DNA of 22,642 bases from a virus: positions 1 to 22,642 of IMG/VR virus record IMGVR_UViG_3300037580_000143; one strand, written 5' to 3'. The stretch's first letter is position 1; the number at the start of each line of letters is the position of its first letter. Positions 13,201 through 21,535 of this stretch are shown here, piece after piece. The position numbers and the translations under genes were made by a program. Under the pieces are notes generated by a model. It made no database searches and had not been told where the DNA came from. It saw only the letters and a list, made by a program, of their open reading frames with translations.

Positions 13201-15437
13201 TTCTTCGCTTTCCCGTTGCTTGATCCATTGGAACTTGGCTTAGCGGCAGCGGCCTTCTTGGCCAGCGTGATCTTGGTTCGGTGAGATTCCTGCGCCTGCC
13301 TGATATCCTGATCGTGCTTCTCTTCGTCCTGATCGAAGTCCTGTGAGAACCGGCGCTTGCCCTGCAACATCTGGCCGACTTGTTCCATCGACCGCTGTTG
13401 ATGTGATTGGCTGGCCTGTTGCATACGCTGGCCGTGCTGTTCCGTGCTTTGTTGCATTCGCTGCTGATGCTGCTGTGCGGCCTGCTGCATATCCTGCTGC
13501 CGCTTCTGTGCTTCCTGCTCTGCTGCTGGATCCTCTTCTTTCTGCTCAGGTTGAGGAGGCTGGTAGAGCATCCCAGAAACGTCCTGATCGGACGCCTTGC
13601 CCCACAGGATCTTGGCACCGTTCATCGGGCCGAAGTCACCCGTCATCTGAGCGTACATCTGATCGAGCGGAGCGAAGTACTGCATGAGCTGTTGCAGGTT
13701 CTCGGCGTCGCGTCGCTTGTCTGGTCGGCGGGCACTGTTGGCCAGCACGGTCGCCTGCAGTTGTCGCGTGATTACATCGGTATCGGCCGATGTGACGTGC
13801 TTCTGCCACAGGTATTGCTCGACCGGGTTGAACAATCCACTGAGGTCTTTGGCTTGAACGAACCAGCGGGCACACATCTTTTCCATGCTCGCGCACACGG
13901 ACAAGGCGTCTTCCACCTTGCCGGCCATGTGCTCTGGTCGGATCTTAGTTTGGTCTGCTCGCTGTTTCACATCCTCGGCAACTCGCTGCACCTTGCCACC
14001 CTGCGACAAGCCGGCCATCAGCTCGGTCAAGCCAGTACGGCGATCGAACTGGTACATCAGTCGATCAATGATCTGCCAAGTGTCGGTGTTGAGCGTAGGG
14101 TACTCAAGGAACTTGACCTGTTTGTCAAGGTCGAGGTCATGGTCGTCCAGCTTGATGATGCTTAAGTCCTGTCCGCTCCGAATAAGTTGTTCATTGATAT
14201 CGCCAAGACTCTTACGCATGGCAACGAACGTACGCGAAGCGGTGTGAACGTGACTGGCCAACGCACTCATGAGGATGTTGATGTACGTCAGTTCGCCCAA
14301 GCCGGGCGCGAGTGGTGCAATAGCCCACGGGTCGTTGGGCTTGTTGTAGTAATCAAACAACACAACCGGCCACAGTCCGTCTTTCCAGTAAGGGATGGGC
14401 CACGCGAACCGCTCTGCGATCTCCGCGTCGGACGCTGACTTGATCAACTCGGTTGGAGCGTTCAAGAAGTAGTTACACTTGTCCGACACGACGCAGTAGG
14501 CGTAGTCGCCAACAACCTTGTCAAACGCTTCAGTGATTGGATCCGGCTCGACAGCCATGCCAGAGAGCCGTCCCCCGACGCCACCCTTGGACCATATCTT
14601 GTAGATGGTTCCCATGTCATACGAGACACCTGGCTTGCCACTGATCTGTGAGTCCCACTGAGAGTCACGACCTTCGGTACCACCTTGTCCGCTTGCGCTG
14701 GTGTGGGTTCCCTTGCCTCGCATGGTTCCCCTGGGAAGCGCAAACTCTCGTTCGATCTCCCACAGTGGTTTGGTTTCTTTCTTGATGATGTAGCGAGCGT
14801 CGTTGATCGTGGTGGCATCAGGATCGATAAACAGGTTGTCGACGCTGTCATAGAAGCAGCCGGTTAGCACGCGATCACTGCCCGGTGCAGCATAGGGCAT
14901 CGGCCACAAGCACCCTCTACCCTTCACCAGTGATTCAGTGATCGCTTGCTCGGCGTGCCACGCAAGTCCGTTCGGTTGCTCGGTCGGCGTGTAGTTGAGG
15001 TACGCTGACAGCAGCATCGAGATCATGCTGTGATCCATCTTCTGCTGCTGAGTCATCTGCTGCGCCATCTGGAACAACTGTTGCGCCTCAGGACCCTGAC
15101 CGAAGTGTTGCGGTTGGAGTTGGATCTCGGTGTCACGTGGATTGACGATGCGTATTGGGTTGCGCCAATAGAGCGTAGGGCCGAAGAGGGCAACCAGCTC
15201 GAACGCCTTGCAGATCGTTATCTTGAACTGAGGCGCTGGCACCGTTCCCAGAAACTCCCGCTTGAACTTCTCGTCATACATGAAGCCCATTGCACCAGAG
15301 AAGAATCCCATGCATTGATCAGCAACCTTTTGGAAAGGCTTCTTGTGCGTAATGCATTGCTGCAGTTTGCCCTTCCACTGCGATACCGCAGGGGACATGA
15401 CATCATGCGTGATTGTATCTCTTACGTACGCAACCAT
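13197..15437 (-). CDS. Portal protein (746 aa)
   Basis: Forms the dodecameric portal at the capsid vertex through which DNA is packed. The N-terminal region (WKGKLQQCITHKKPFQKVAD) leads to FELVALFGPTLYWRNPIRIV near residues 79-98, typical of large portals. The middle contains DNLFIDPDATTINDARYIIK, FAWPIPYWKDGLWPVVLFDY and a stem-like helix DRRTGLTELMAGLS followed by Gln- and Arg-rich packing segments. From about residue 622 the C-terminus becomes Gln-rich, with 11-residue repeats (QHQQRMQQ, QHGQRMQQ, SHQQRSMEQ), a long coiled coil and a Lys/Ala/Ser tail. The start is an ATG four bases downstream of the previous stop, with GTGGGAT ahead. It is longer than most siphovirus portals because of the tail extension. 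Confident by length, motifs and location after TerL. Confidence 0.82.
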   Translation of the reverse strand: MVAYVRDTITHDVMSPAVSQWKGKLQQCITHKKPFQKVADQCMGFFSGAMGFMYDEKFKREFLGTVPAPQFKITICKAFELVALFGPTLYWRNPIRIVNPRDTEIQLQPQHFGQGPEAQQLFQMAQQMTQQQKMDHSMISMLLSAYLNYTPTEQPNGLAWHAEQAITESLVKGRGCLWPMPYAAPGSDRVLTGCFYDSVDNLFIDPDATTINDARYIIKKETKPLWEIEREFALPRGTMRGKGTHTSASGQGGTEGRDSQWDSQISGKPGVSYDMGTIYKIWSKGGVGGRLSGMAVEPDPITEAFDKVVGDYAYCVVSDKCNYFLNAPTELIKSASDAEIAERFAWPIPYWKDGLWPVVLFDYYNKPNDPWAIAPLAPGLGELTYINILMSALASHVHTASRTFVAMRKSLGDINEQLIRSGQDLSIIKLDDHDLDLDKQVKFLEYPTLNTDTWQIIDRLMYQFDRRTGLTELMAGLSQGGKVQRVAEDVKQRADQTKIRPEHMAGKVEDALSVCASMEKMCARWFVQAKDLSGLFNPVEQYLWQKHVTSADTDVITRQLQATVLANSARRPDKRRDAENLQQLMQYFAPLDQMYAQMTGDFGPMNGAKILWGKASDQDVSGMLYQPPQPEQKEEDPAAEQEAQKRQQDMQQAAQQHQQRMQQSTEQHGQRMQQASQSHQQRSMEQVGQMLQGKRRFSQDFDQDEEKHDQDIRQAQESHRTKITLAKKAAAAKPSSNGSSNGKAKK

Positions 15438-15440
15438 TGG

Positions 15441-15992
15441 TTATCCCACTTCTTGCATCTCGGTAAGAACTTCGGTAACCAGTACTTTCGTCAGTCCCTT
15501 CGTTCCTCGGAAGCTTCTGAATATCTGCTCGGACGACCATTCCTCGTGTTGATTCGCTACATGAAGAATGGCGGCCTTGAGTTCTTCAAGGCTTGCCGGG
15601 GCTTCTTCAGGGCTTGCCGGGGCTTCTTCAGGTGCCTTCGGTTGTGTTGGCACCGTTGCTGCAGGGCTGTCGTTGAACACTGGAGTTGTTTGATCGTAAA
15701 GCGGTATCGACCTGGGGGCTTTCTTCTCTGGTACCGTGGCCTGCGACACCTCGGAGAACACACCGTCACGCTGCCGATTGTGGGGGTGGCGTTCGAGGTC
15801 TAGGTGGTTAGTGTGCTTGATGCCTTCTACGTAGCGCATCTGTCCACGTGACAGGATGGCCAAGTTGGCCACCGTTCCTTGCTCGTTGACACTGATGTCT
15901 TCTATCCACGCCACGCGGGCCTCGCTGTAGACGGGGTCGCCTTCAGGGTAGAAATAGACTTGTGAACCTTTGCGAAGGGGGGAATCGCTCAT
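15441..15992 (-). CDS. Unknown protein between terminase and portal (183 aa)
   Basis: The start MSDSPLRKGSQVYFYP is chosen because AAAGGA lies eight bases upstream. The frame is open further upstream to 16097, but that overlaps the end of TerL. Residues 8-70 look like a small barrel (KGSQVYFYPEGDPVYSEARV, GTVANLAILSRGQMRYVEG). A Pro/Thr linker (110-135) leads to a duplicated 7-residue PEEAPAS stretch, then a helical C-terminal domain (LEELKAAILHVANQHEEWSS) ending in EVLTEMQEVG. The stop lies 3 bases before the portal ATG. It may be a portal or packaging accessory. I do not recognise the family. Confidence 0.62.
   Translation of the reverse strand: MSDSPLRKGSQVYFYPEGDPVYSEARVAWIEDISVNEQGTVANLAILSRGQMRYVEGIKHTNHLDLERHPHNRQRDGVFSEVSQATVPEKKAPRSIPLYDQTTPVFNDSPAATVPTQPKAPEEAPASPEEAPASLEELKAAILHVANQHEEWSSEQIFRSFRGTKGLTKVLVTEVLTEMQEVG
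15591..15632 (-). repeat. 21-bp tandem direct repeat x2
   Basis: Two perfect copies of a 21-bp unit (15591-15611 and 15612-15632) encode the PEEAPAS repeat of the 183-aa protein. A degenerate third half-copy lies just to the left. The frame is preserved, consistent with replication slippage in a disordered linker. Confidence 0.9.
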
Positions 15993-16008
15993 TGGTCGTC
16001 CTTTCAAA

Positions 16009-17709
16009 CTAGGATGCAGGTCCACAGGTGACAGACATCCCCTGCTTATCCTTAGGTTGTCCACCCTTCCACATAGTGTGGAAGCTGGCGAAGACACTGT
16101 TCGGTGCCTGCGACGGTGGAGGTGGTGGAATGTATTTGAACTGTGCCATCGCCATGTACCGCGTCGTGTCCATCAAGTGATCTCGCTGACCCGTTGCTGG
16201 CCTCTCGTCAGCTTCAGAGCGGCCGACGTGCTTGCGGTATGTTTTGATTTCTCTGACCCAATCGGGGACGTGTTGCTCGATCACCTTGAGTCGTGGCTGG
16301 CCGGTGCGATTCTCAATGCCGAGCAACTCTCGAACGGCGAGGAGTCCTGTCTCAACGTCGTCGCTTCCGTACTCGAAGTTGGAACCCGTGTTGACGCACT
16401 TGATGCCCTGCCGATCGAACGCTTCGGCGTAAATCTGCCGAAACGTCTTGGCTAGACCGGCGATGCTCTGCCGGCCCATTCGACGATCCATCACCATCCT
16501 CTGGATCCACCGACCCTGCACCTTGGCTAGAACGGCCTTGGCTACCTGATCGGCATCTTTCATTCGCAGGTACAAGCAGTCGTAGAGGACAATGTGATCG
16601 ATGCGGTCAAAGTCCGTTGGTGGAGGCACGGCCCAGAAAGAGACGGCAGTGTAGGAGTGACCTGGGTCCATCGTCAGATAGAGGGTCCAGTCGTAGGGGA
16701 TCTGGTACTTCGTCGCGTGGAGGTGCAGCTCCAGCTTGGTCACGTCTGGATGTTCTGGTGGTCGTACCGCGTGAATGTCTCGACTGTAAGACGGGTACAT
16801 CAGCACGGACTCGGTGACGAACTCACCCTTGTCACGTGCGCGAAGCACGTCATTGCCGTAAGCGGACCAGTCGGCAAGGGTCTTGACCTTCTCGTCTGGT
16901 GGCATGTACGGGTTCTCGGAGAACCGGTACTGGAAGTAAACGACCAGTGGATCCTCTTCTTCCTCTTGCTCCTTCGCCCGGTCACGCATGGTGAGCAGTG
17001 CCGGGTTTGAGATTCGAGGCCAACTCGACCAGATCATCTTTCCGCTGTGCGCGGTGAGCCGAGCGTACCACTCGACCACGTAATCGGGGAACTGAATGTC
17101 TTCGTCGATCCAAATCAGATCGCACTGATCACCTTGCTTCACATCACCCTTGCTGGTGAACAGGCGAATGACGGTGCCGTTCTTGAGTTCCACTTTCTCA
17201 AGCAGGTTGATTGTCTTCTTATTCCAGCCCCACTTGGCGACGTCTGACTCATTGATCAACGGCGGCGACGGGATACGCTCTTTGGACAAATGCTTGTCGA
17301 CCGGGTCATCGAACCCACGCCATGCACGCCAGCGTTGCGTATCAGGGTCACGGACTATGGAGAACAGGCCGGGCTTGAACAGCTTGTCAAAGATCGTGTC
17401 AGCAAGGTGATCTTCACCAAGTCCGATGATCCAAATCAGCAGCGGCCACGGTCGCTCCTTCTTGCTCCAACAGAAGCCTGGGATCACCTTCCCGTCCGCT
17501 CCGTAGACTGGCCGGCGTAGTGCGGCCGACGCTGTCTCGACGGCGCAGACCGTGGTTTTGCCGGATTGGTTTCCTCCACCCGATAACCTCGTACGCGCGG
17601 GCGAAGAAAAGAATGGCTCTTGCCTGGGTTGAGCACGAAACAATTTCAGCGCATCGCGATCGCGGCGTTCAGCTTCGTCGGCGATTTGTTTGCGAAATAG
17701 CTGGCTCAT
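16009..17709 (-). CDS. terL: Terminase large subunit, ATPase and nuclease (566 aa)
   Basis: Packages phage DNA into the prohead and cuts the concatemer. The Walker A motif is GGGNQSGKT at 44-52. Walker B with the catalytic Glu is LIWIDED at 198-204 (D202, E203). A coupling-type SSWP follows at 228-231. The RNase H-like nuclease domain has acidic residues in LTMDPGHSY (D348), MVMDRR (D408) and RDHLMDTTRYMAMA (D514). All catalytic elements are present and the length is ordinary for TerL. The ATG overlaps the stop of the small-terminase candidate (ATGA), so the two are coupled. The C-terminal end is Pro/Gly-rich. It overlaps nothing else after the next gene's start at 15992 is accepted. High confidence. 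Confidence 0.95.
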   Translation of the reverse strand: MSQLFRKQIADEAERRDRDALKLFRAQPRQEPFFSSPARTRLSGGGNQSGKTTVCAVETASAALRRPVYGADGKVIPGFCWSKKERPWPLLIWIIGLGEDHLADTIFDKLFKPGLFSIVRDPDTQRWRAWRGFDDPVDKHLSKERIPSPPLINESDVAKWGWNKKTINLLEKVELKNGTVIRLFTSKGDVKQGDQCDLIWIDEDIQFPDYVVEWYARLTAHSGKMIWSSWPRISNPALLTMRDRAKEQEEEEDPLVVYFQYRFSENPYMPPDEKVKTLADWSAYGNDVLRARDKGEFVTESVLMYPSYSRDIHAVRPPEHPDVTKLELHLHATKYQIPYDWTLYLTMDPGHSYTAVSFWAVPPPTDFDRIDHIVLYDCLYLRMKDADQVAKAVLAKVQGRWIQRMVMDRRMGRQSIAGLAKTFRQIYAEAFDRQGIKCVNTGSNFEYGSDDVETGLLAVRELLGIENRTGQPRLKVIEQHVPDWVREIKTYRKHVGRSEADERPATGQRDHLMDTTRYMAMAQFKYIPPPPPSQAPNSVFASFHTMWKGGQPKDKQGMSVTCGPAS

Positions 17710-18206
17710 GAGTATGTCTTGTCGTCTACGATCGTTTCGGGTTGGACAAACTGGAGGTCAAATCTCTTGGCGAGTTCGATAATTATGTTGGGGTCAAAGT
17801 TTGGGATGCGCTCTACGATGTCCAGCAGCAGGGAATTCTCCTTGGTGATCGCCTCTACAAAAACTTCTGTGCTGAACATCACCTGCAACTGTTCGTGATT
17901 CTCTACTCCAGTGAAGTCCACTTGCGCGTCAGCTTCGTGCAACAGCGCCCACACTCGGAAGATGTCCTTGCAGGCGTTGACCGATCTAACAGACCCTTGT
18001 ACGTCCGCTGTCACCATCTCCTTGACTTGATTGGCCCAGAGTGCCACCAACCTTTCTATCCCGCCAAACTCCTTCTCGATTGCATTGGCAGCGCGCCGGA
18101 TGGAAGTGATCTGATCGCCACCGTCTTTAGCGGCGTTGATCATCTCCATCACGCGGGAGGTGGATACCTTCTCCCACCGTCGTTTTGTTTTTTCTCGTGT
18201 TGCCAT
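17706..18206 (-). CDS. Probable terminase small subunit (166 aa)
   Basis: It sits directly before TerL with an ATGA overlap, the normal place for the DNA-recognition subunit. The N-terminus is basic (MATREKTKRRWEKVSTSRV), then helices (MEMINAAKDGGDQITSIRRA, IERLVALWANQVKEMV). The C-terminal helix reads FVEAITKENSLLLDIVERIP. A mostly helical 166-residue protein with a basic N-terminus fits TerS, but no helix-turn-helix consensus was certain. The ATG directly follows the T-tract of an intrinsic terminator, with no Shine-Dalgarno. An ATG at codon 20 has no better site. The function is inferred mainly from position. Confidence 0.65.
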   Translation of the reverse strand: MATREKTKRRWEKVSTSRVMEMINAAKDGGDQITSIRRAANAIEKEFGGIERLVALWANQVKEMVTADVQGSVRSVNACKDIFRVWALLHEADAQVDFTGVENHEQLQVMFSTEVFVEAITKENSLLLDIVERIPNFDPNIIIELAKRFDLQFVQPETIVDDKTYS

Positions 18207-18245
18207 AAAAAGAAAGCCGCTTGCCGCGCGGGGCGGCGAGCGGCT
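18207..18245 (-). terminator. Intrinsic terminator whose T-tract abuts the next ATG
   Basis: On the minus strand AGCCGCT-C-GCCGC pairs with GCGGC-A-AGCGGCT across a five-base loop (CCCGC): 12 base pairs with one C/A mismatch. It is followed by TTTCTTTTT and then immediately ATG. On the plus strand the stem is followed by ATTCC, so it is directional. It ends the scaffold-capsid-decoration block and would separate its expression from terminase and portal, unless read-through occurs. Confidence 0.85.
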
Positions 18246-18275
18246 ATTCCCGTCGTGTAAGAAATAAAACGTGGG

Positions 18276-18818
18276 CTACAGGATGCCCTTCACGTTTGCC
18301 TTGAAGGCGGTGTTGGAAACACTAGCCGCTTCTTCGGCGATACCGGCCATCGACTCGACGTCGGCAACTGCTGGAGGATCGGCACTGGTTTTGAGTACCT
18401 GACCGTTCGCGGCCATGATGCACTCGTCATCGAATGCCACAGCGGTTCCACCGCTATGTCGTAGCAGCGTTGGACCGGCGACTACCATCAGGCAGTATTC
18501 GTCGTCGGCAACACCGGCTGCTGGAAGCCACGGATCAAGGAACCCGTCTGGCCGCTCGCCGGAACCAGCGTAGGCGTTGATCCCTAGCCCCGGCTTGAGG
18601 GTGTCAAAGACCACACCTCGTCCAGGCAGCAATGCACCACCACTGATGTTTCTGACAACCTTACATATTGTCGTTCGCCCATCGACATAGGCACCGCCAC
18701 TCTGCGAGCCATCGATTTGCATGTTTGGAAGTTCAAACATGCCACCGTAAACTCCATTGTTAAGGCGTGTAGGGTGTTCACCGATTGCAAGTCCAACAGC
18801 ATCCGAGCCAAGTGCCAT
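18276..18818 (-). CDS. Capsid decoration-like protein (180 aa)
   Basis: The start is MALGSDAVGLAIGEHPTRLN, chosen because AAGGAA lies just upstream. The frame continues up to 19166 but would overlap the capsid gene out of frame. The body is beta-rich with TTICKVVRNISGGALLPGRG (about residues 47-66), GSGERPDGFLDPWLP and DEYCLMVVAGPTLLRHSGGT (about 101-120). The SGGALLPGRGVVF-type turn followed by a Val-rich EYCLMVV strand resembles capsid-stabilising or decoration proteins (DUF2190-like layout, from memory). It follows the major capsid gene by 83 bases and is the last gene before the terminator. The assignment is inference, strong by position. Confidence 0.68.
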   Translation of the reverse strand: MALGSDAVGLAIGEHPTRLNNGVYGGMFELPNMQIDGSQSGGAYVDGRTTICKVVRNISGGALLPGRGVVFDTLKPGLGINAYAGSGERPDGFLDPWLPAAGVADDEYCLMVVAGPTLLRHSGGTAVAFDDECIMAANGQVLKTSADPPAVADVESMAGIAEEAASVSNTAFKANVKGIL

Positions 18819-18900
18819 GATTATTTCCTTTTTGAAAGTGCCTTTTAATGCTGCCGTGTTCGCAGATCGCCCGCGACCAATAAAGCAGTCCGTTTTTTGG

Positions 18901-20046
18901 TTATGACGATGCGTATGCGGAAAGTTTCGCGAAGTGCTTCGGGCGATAGCGGGCGTTGCCCCAGAATCCGACATAGAAGAGGTACGCACGGTCACGGATC
19001 GAGAAGTCAGGACCCTTGTAACCGAACAGGACCTTGTCCAGGCTGGCGAGTTCCATGTTCTGCACGTTGAACGCGTAACAGGTACCGGACGGCACCTCGA
19101 AGTCATAGGCCAAGGCCACGCCTTCTTGGTTGATGGCGTCTGCGAAACCCATTCCCTCGGACTCACGATGTGGAATCCGAATGCGCTGCTTGGCTTCCTG
19201 ATGGTTCAAGTAGCCAGCGTACAGCTCGTTGCTCATAAGGAACAACTTCGGACGACCCTTTTGACCACCACGATTGGTCAACCAGATCACGGTCTGTCGC
19301 AACGCTCGTTCGCAGTTGCTTTCCCACGTGTTGGTTCCGGTTCCCCACGAGGTGGACGACCAGTTCACCAGCAACGGGCTGATGTAGTCATACTTGACCG
19401 GACCATTTCCATGAGGCCAATCGTTGGCCAATGCGGCACTCGGGCGGTCAGCGGCGGCAAGGTCGGTCGACCACGTTCCACCTTCGGTTCCGAGAACAGT
19501 GCTATGACCGGCATAGCTATCGTTCGGTTGCGCGACAAGATCACCAACAACTGGAGTCGTCTCGGCAAGGAATGATTCGTTTCCGTGAATCCGGTTATCG
19601 TTGCCGGTCGCGTTACCATCGATGAACAACTCGCCGCCGAAATGATCGGTCATCGCTTCCATCAGAGATGGAATGATTTCACCGTAGCGATCGAGGATCC
19701 GGCCGGGGCCGGCGTTCATCAGCATTTCTTTGTCCGTCATCATGTCCGTGCCGACGTACCCACGCCAGTTGAGCATGGCTTGACGCTGCAGATCGTGCCG
19801 GTTGAACGTGAGCGTTCCTGAATCGCCAGCGGCCTGGATGGGCTGCTGATTGAACTTGATGTTCCACTGACACACGGGGCTATTCGCGCCCAACAGGATC
19901 CTGCCATTCTTTCGCAGGTGCGCCAGTAGTATCCGGTTGCGAATGGTTTCGTCAGCGTAACCGGAGAAGAACTTCGGCGCTTGTTCGTGAATGACGCCGA
20001 TCCATTCAGTGTCAAATGTTGAAAGTAGTGTGGCTGTGTTCGTCAT
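18901..20046 (-). CDS. Major capsid protein, HK97-type (381 aa)
   Basis: The shell subunit. The order of elements fits HK97-fold capsid proteins without a protease domain. An N-terminal arm (IHEQAPKFFSGYADETIRNR) leads to an extended loop region (CQWNIKFNQQPIQAAGD). A long spine helix includes MMTDKEMLMNAGPGRILDRY, then LMEAMTDHFGGELFIDGN near residues 130-148. A C-terminal domain contains RPKLFLMSNELYAGYLN and YDFEVPSGTCYAFNVQNMEL, with a final aromatic strand (LFYVGFWGNARYRPKHFA). An AAAGGGGA site is well spaced before the ATG. It lies between a scaffold-like protein and a decoration-like protein. Strong call, though no search was run. Confidence 0.88.
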   Translation of the reverse strand: MTNTATLLSTFDTEWIGVIHEQAPKFFSGYADETIRNRILLAHLRKNGRILLGANSPVCQWNIKFNQQPIQAAGDSGTLTFNRHDLQRQAMLNWRGYVGTDMMTDKEMLMNAGPGRILDRYGEIIPSLMEAMTDHFGGELFIDGNATGNDNRIHGNESFLAETTPVVGDLVAQPNDSYAGHSTVLGTEGGTWSTDLAAADRPSAALANDWPHGNGPVKYDYISPLLVNWSSTSWGTGTNTWESNCERALRQTVIWLTNRGGQKGRPKLFLMSNELYAGYLNHQEAKQRIRIPHRESEGMGFADAINQEGVALAYDFEVPSGTCYAFNVQNMELASLDKVLFGYKGPDFSIRDRAYLFYVGFWGNARYRPKHFAKLSAYASS

Positions 20047-20080
20047 CGGATTCCCCTTTGAGCGGAATTAAACTCGTTGG

Positions 20081-21535
20081 TTAATAGGCGTCGGGATGGA
20101 CTAGGCCACGAGCAACAGCGGATTGCCGTAGCGCAGCGCCGAAATTCTGACCGTGGTCCTGCGGAATGGCCGCGTTGTTTGCGGCGCTGGCAATCGTTCC
20201 GTTCGTCTGCGGCGTGAAGAACGCCGGGTTGTTAACGGCCTGATTGATGACGCCTGGTTGTTGAACCAAGGTTGGTTGCGGCGCTACTGCAGGCTGGGGA
20301 AATACCTGCGGTTGCGGCGCGGGAGCAAACTGTTGAACGGGTTGCTGACCCCATTGCTGGGGCTGGGGTGCTTGTGGTTGCTGCGAGGCCGCCGCTTCGA
20401 TCATCGGTTGCACAGCTTGCTTCAGGAGCCATTCGTCTGGTTGCGTTCCGTAGTTAACCTGGAACTCTGCGGCGAACTCCTGTTTCCGTTGCTCCACTGC
20501 TTGTCCGAGCTGTGTGGGCATTGGTTGATGGTTGTAAGGGCTGATCACGGCCTGACCTGTGTTCGGATCGATCTGCTGCAGGAGATGCTGATTGGCCGAA
20601 TAGAACTCCCTTGCCGAATTGACTGAATTACGTTCGGCTTCACGGTTGTCGATGATTCGCAGTATCCGTTCCTCGCGCGCATCGAGTTCTTCAGAGAGCC
20701 CGTTGTCGTTGATGTACGCGAACGGGTCGGCGACGATGGCCTCGGCGCGTTCTCGCTGAACTGCTTGTCGACGGTTGGCAACCTGTGCGATTTGGGCGGC
20801 GACGATTTCGTTACCCTGCTTGGGCTTGTAGAGTCCGTTGGCCGGATCGATTTCCAGAAGGGAACCCCACTCCTCATTCCACGGTTCCTCTTGTGTCGTA
20901 GGAGTCGCTGGCGCTGCTACTGGAGCCGGCCCCACTGGTTCCTGTGAGATCGCTTGGCGACCGATGTCGGCCAGTCGCCTGAGTTCGGTAGCTTCGTTGG
21001 ATGCATTCCCGATATCGCCCAGGAGCTGTTCATCGTTCAGGTAACTGGAAACCGGGTACCCCTGCTGGACCAACGTATCGCGTAGGTTGGTCGGCGATAC
21101 CATCGGCATGGTTGGCACGTTGGCCGGTGGTTGCTGGTAGACCTGTTGAGGCACCGGTTGTTGAACCGGGGCTTGCACGGGCTGCTGCAGCGGTTGTTGC
21201 ATGACCGGTTGTGGTTGCGGAGTTTGCGCTACCGCCGGCTGCTGTTGAGGTTGAATCTGCGGAGCTGGTGCTGGTGCCGGTTGGCCGCCACCCATTGGTC
21301 CACCGAGTTGAAGATTGTCTTTGAAGTCGTATGGCTGAGTCGTTTGAATCGACTGATCAACTGGCTGTTGCCCGTTGCCGTTGCCATTTGGGCTGTATTG
21401 TGGCCAGCTCGTGTCGGCCACTTGGCCGGTATCTGGAGCCATTGGGGTGCCCTGCGCTCCGGGGTTCATTGTTGGAGCGGGGGCACCGCCTATTCCACCA
21501 AAGCCTACTGGCGCGCCGCCAAGTGTAGTTGCCAT
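20081..21535 (-). CDS. Scaffold-like Pro/Gln-rich capsid assembly protein (484 aa)
   Basis: Probably guides procapsid assembly. It is immediately upstream of the major capsid gene. Residues 1-145 and 380-440 are Pro/Gln/Ala-rich and disordered. The middle (about 220-380) is a charged helical core: YKPKQGNEIVAAQIAQVANR, AVQRERAEAIVADPFAYIND and a coiled ELDAREERILRIIDNREAER. It ends with FGAALRQSAVARGLVHPDAY, a short basic and hydrophobic tail of the type that docks onto capsid subunits. A protease fold is absent, so it is not a scaffold-protease fusion. GGAG eight bases before the ATG supports the start. It is the first gene of the leftward operon. The role is inferred. Confidence 0.75.
   Translation of the reverse strand: MATTLGGAPVGFGGIGGAPAPTMNPGAQGTPMAPDTGQVADTSWPQYSPNGNGNGQQPVDQSIQTTQPYDFKDNLQLGGPMGGGQPAPAPAPQIQPQQQPAVAQTPQPQPVMQQPLQQPVQAPVQQPVPQQVYQQPPANVPTMPMVSPTNLRDTLVQQGYPVSSYLNDEQLLGDIGNASNEATELRRLADIGRQAISQEPVGPAPVAAPATPTTQEEPWNEEWGSLLEIDPANGLYKPKQGNEIVAAQIAQVANRRQAVQRERAEAIVADPFAYINDNGLSEELDAREERILRIIDNREAERNSVNSAREFYSANQHLLQQIDPNTGQAVISPYNHQPMPTQLGQAVEQRKQEFAAEFQVNYGTQPDEWLLKQAVQPMIEAAASQQPQAPQPQQWGQQPVQQFAPAPQPQVFPQPAVAPQPTLVQQPGVINQAVNNPAFFTPQTNGTIASAANNAAIPQDHGQNFGAALRQSAVARGLVHPDAY

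Noticed and set aside
13197-13215. Programmed -1 frameshift at the portal end
   Set aside because: The bases before the portal stop are GA-rich and allow slipping in principle, but there is no X-XXY-YYZ heptamer or downstream stem, so I keep only the micro-ORF candidate.
13407-14165. 252-aa plus-strand ORF with a Leu-rich start
   Set aside because: Antisense to the portal gene. The Leu-rich N-terminus is simply the complement of the Gln-rich repeats, so its membrane-protein look is an artefact.
15030-15803. 257-aa plus-strand ORF
   Set aside because: Antisense to the portal start and the 183-aa gene; no ribosome site; repeats are complements of the tandem repeat.
18819-19166. Extension of the decoration-like ORF up to 19166
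   Set aside because: It would overlap the capsid gene by 266 bases in another frame. The well-placed AAGGAA before 18818 defines the start.
20153-20626. 157-aa plus-strand ORF and neighbours over the scaffold gene
   Set aside because: Antisense to the Pro/Gln-rich scaffold-like gene. Arg/Leu/Trp-rich composition is a mirror of Gln/Pro codons.
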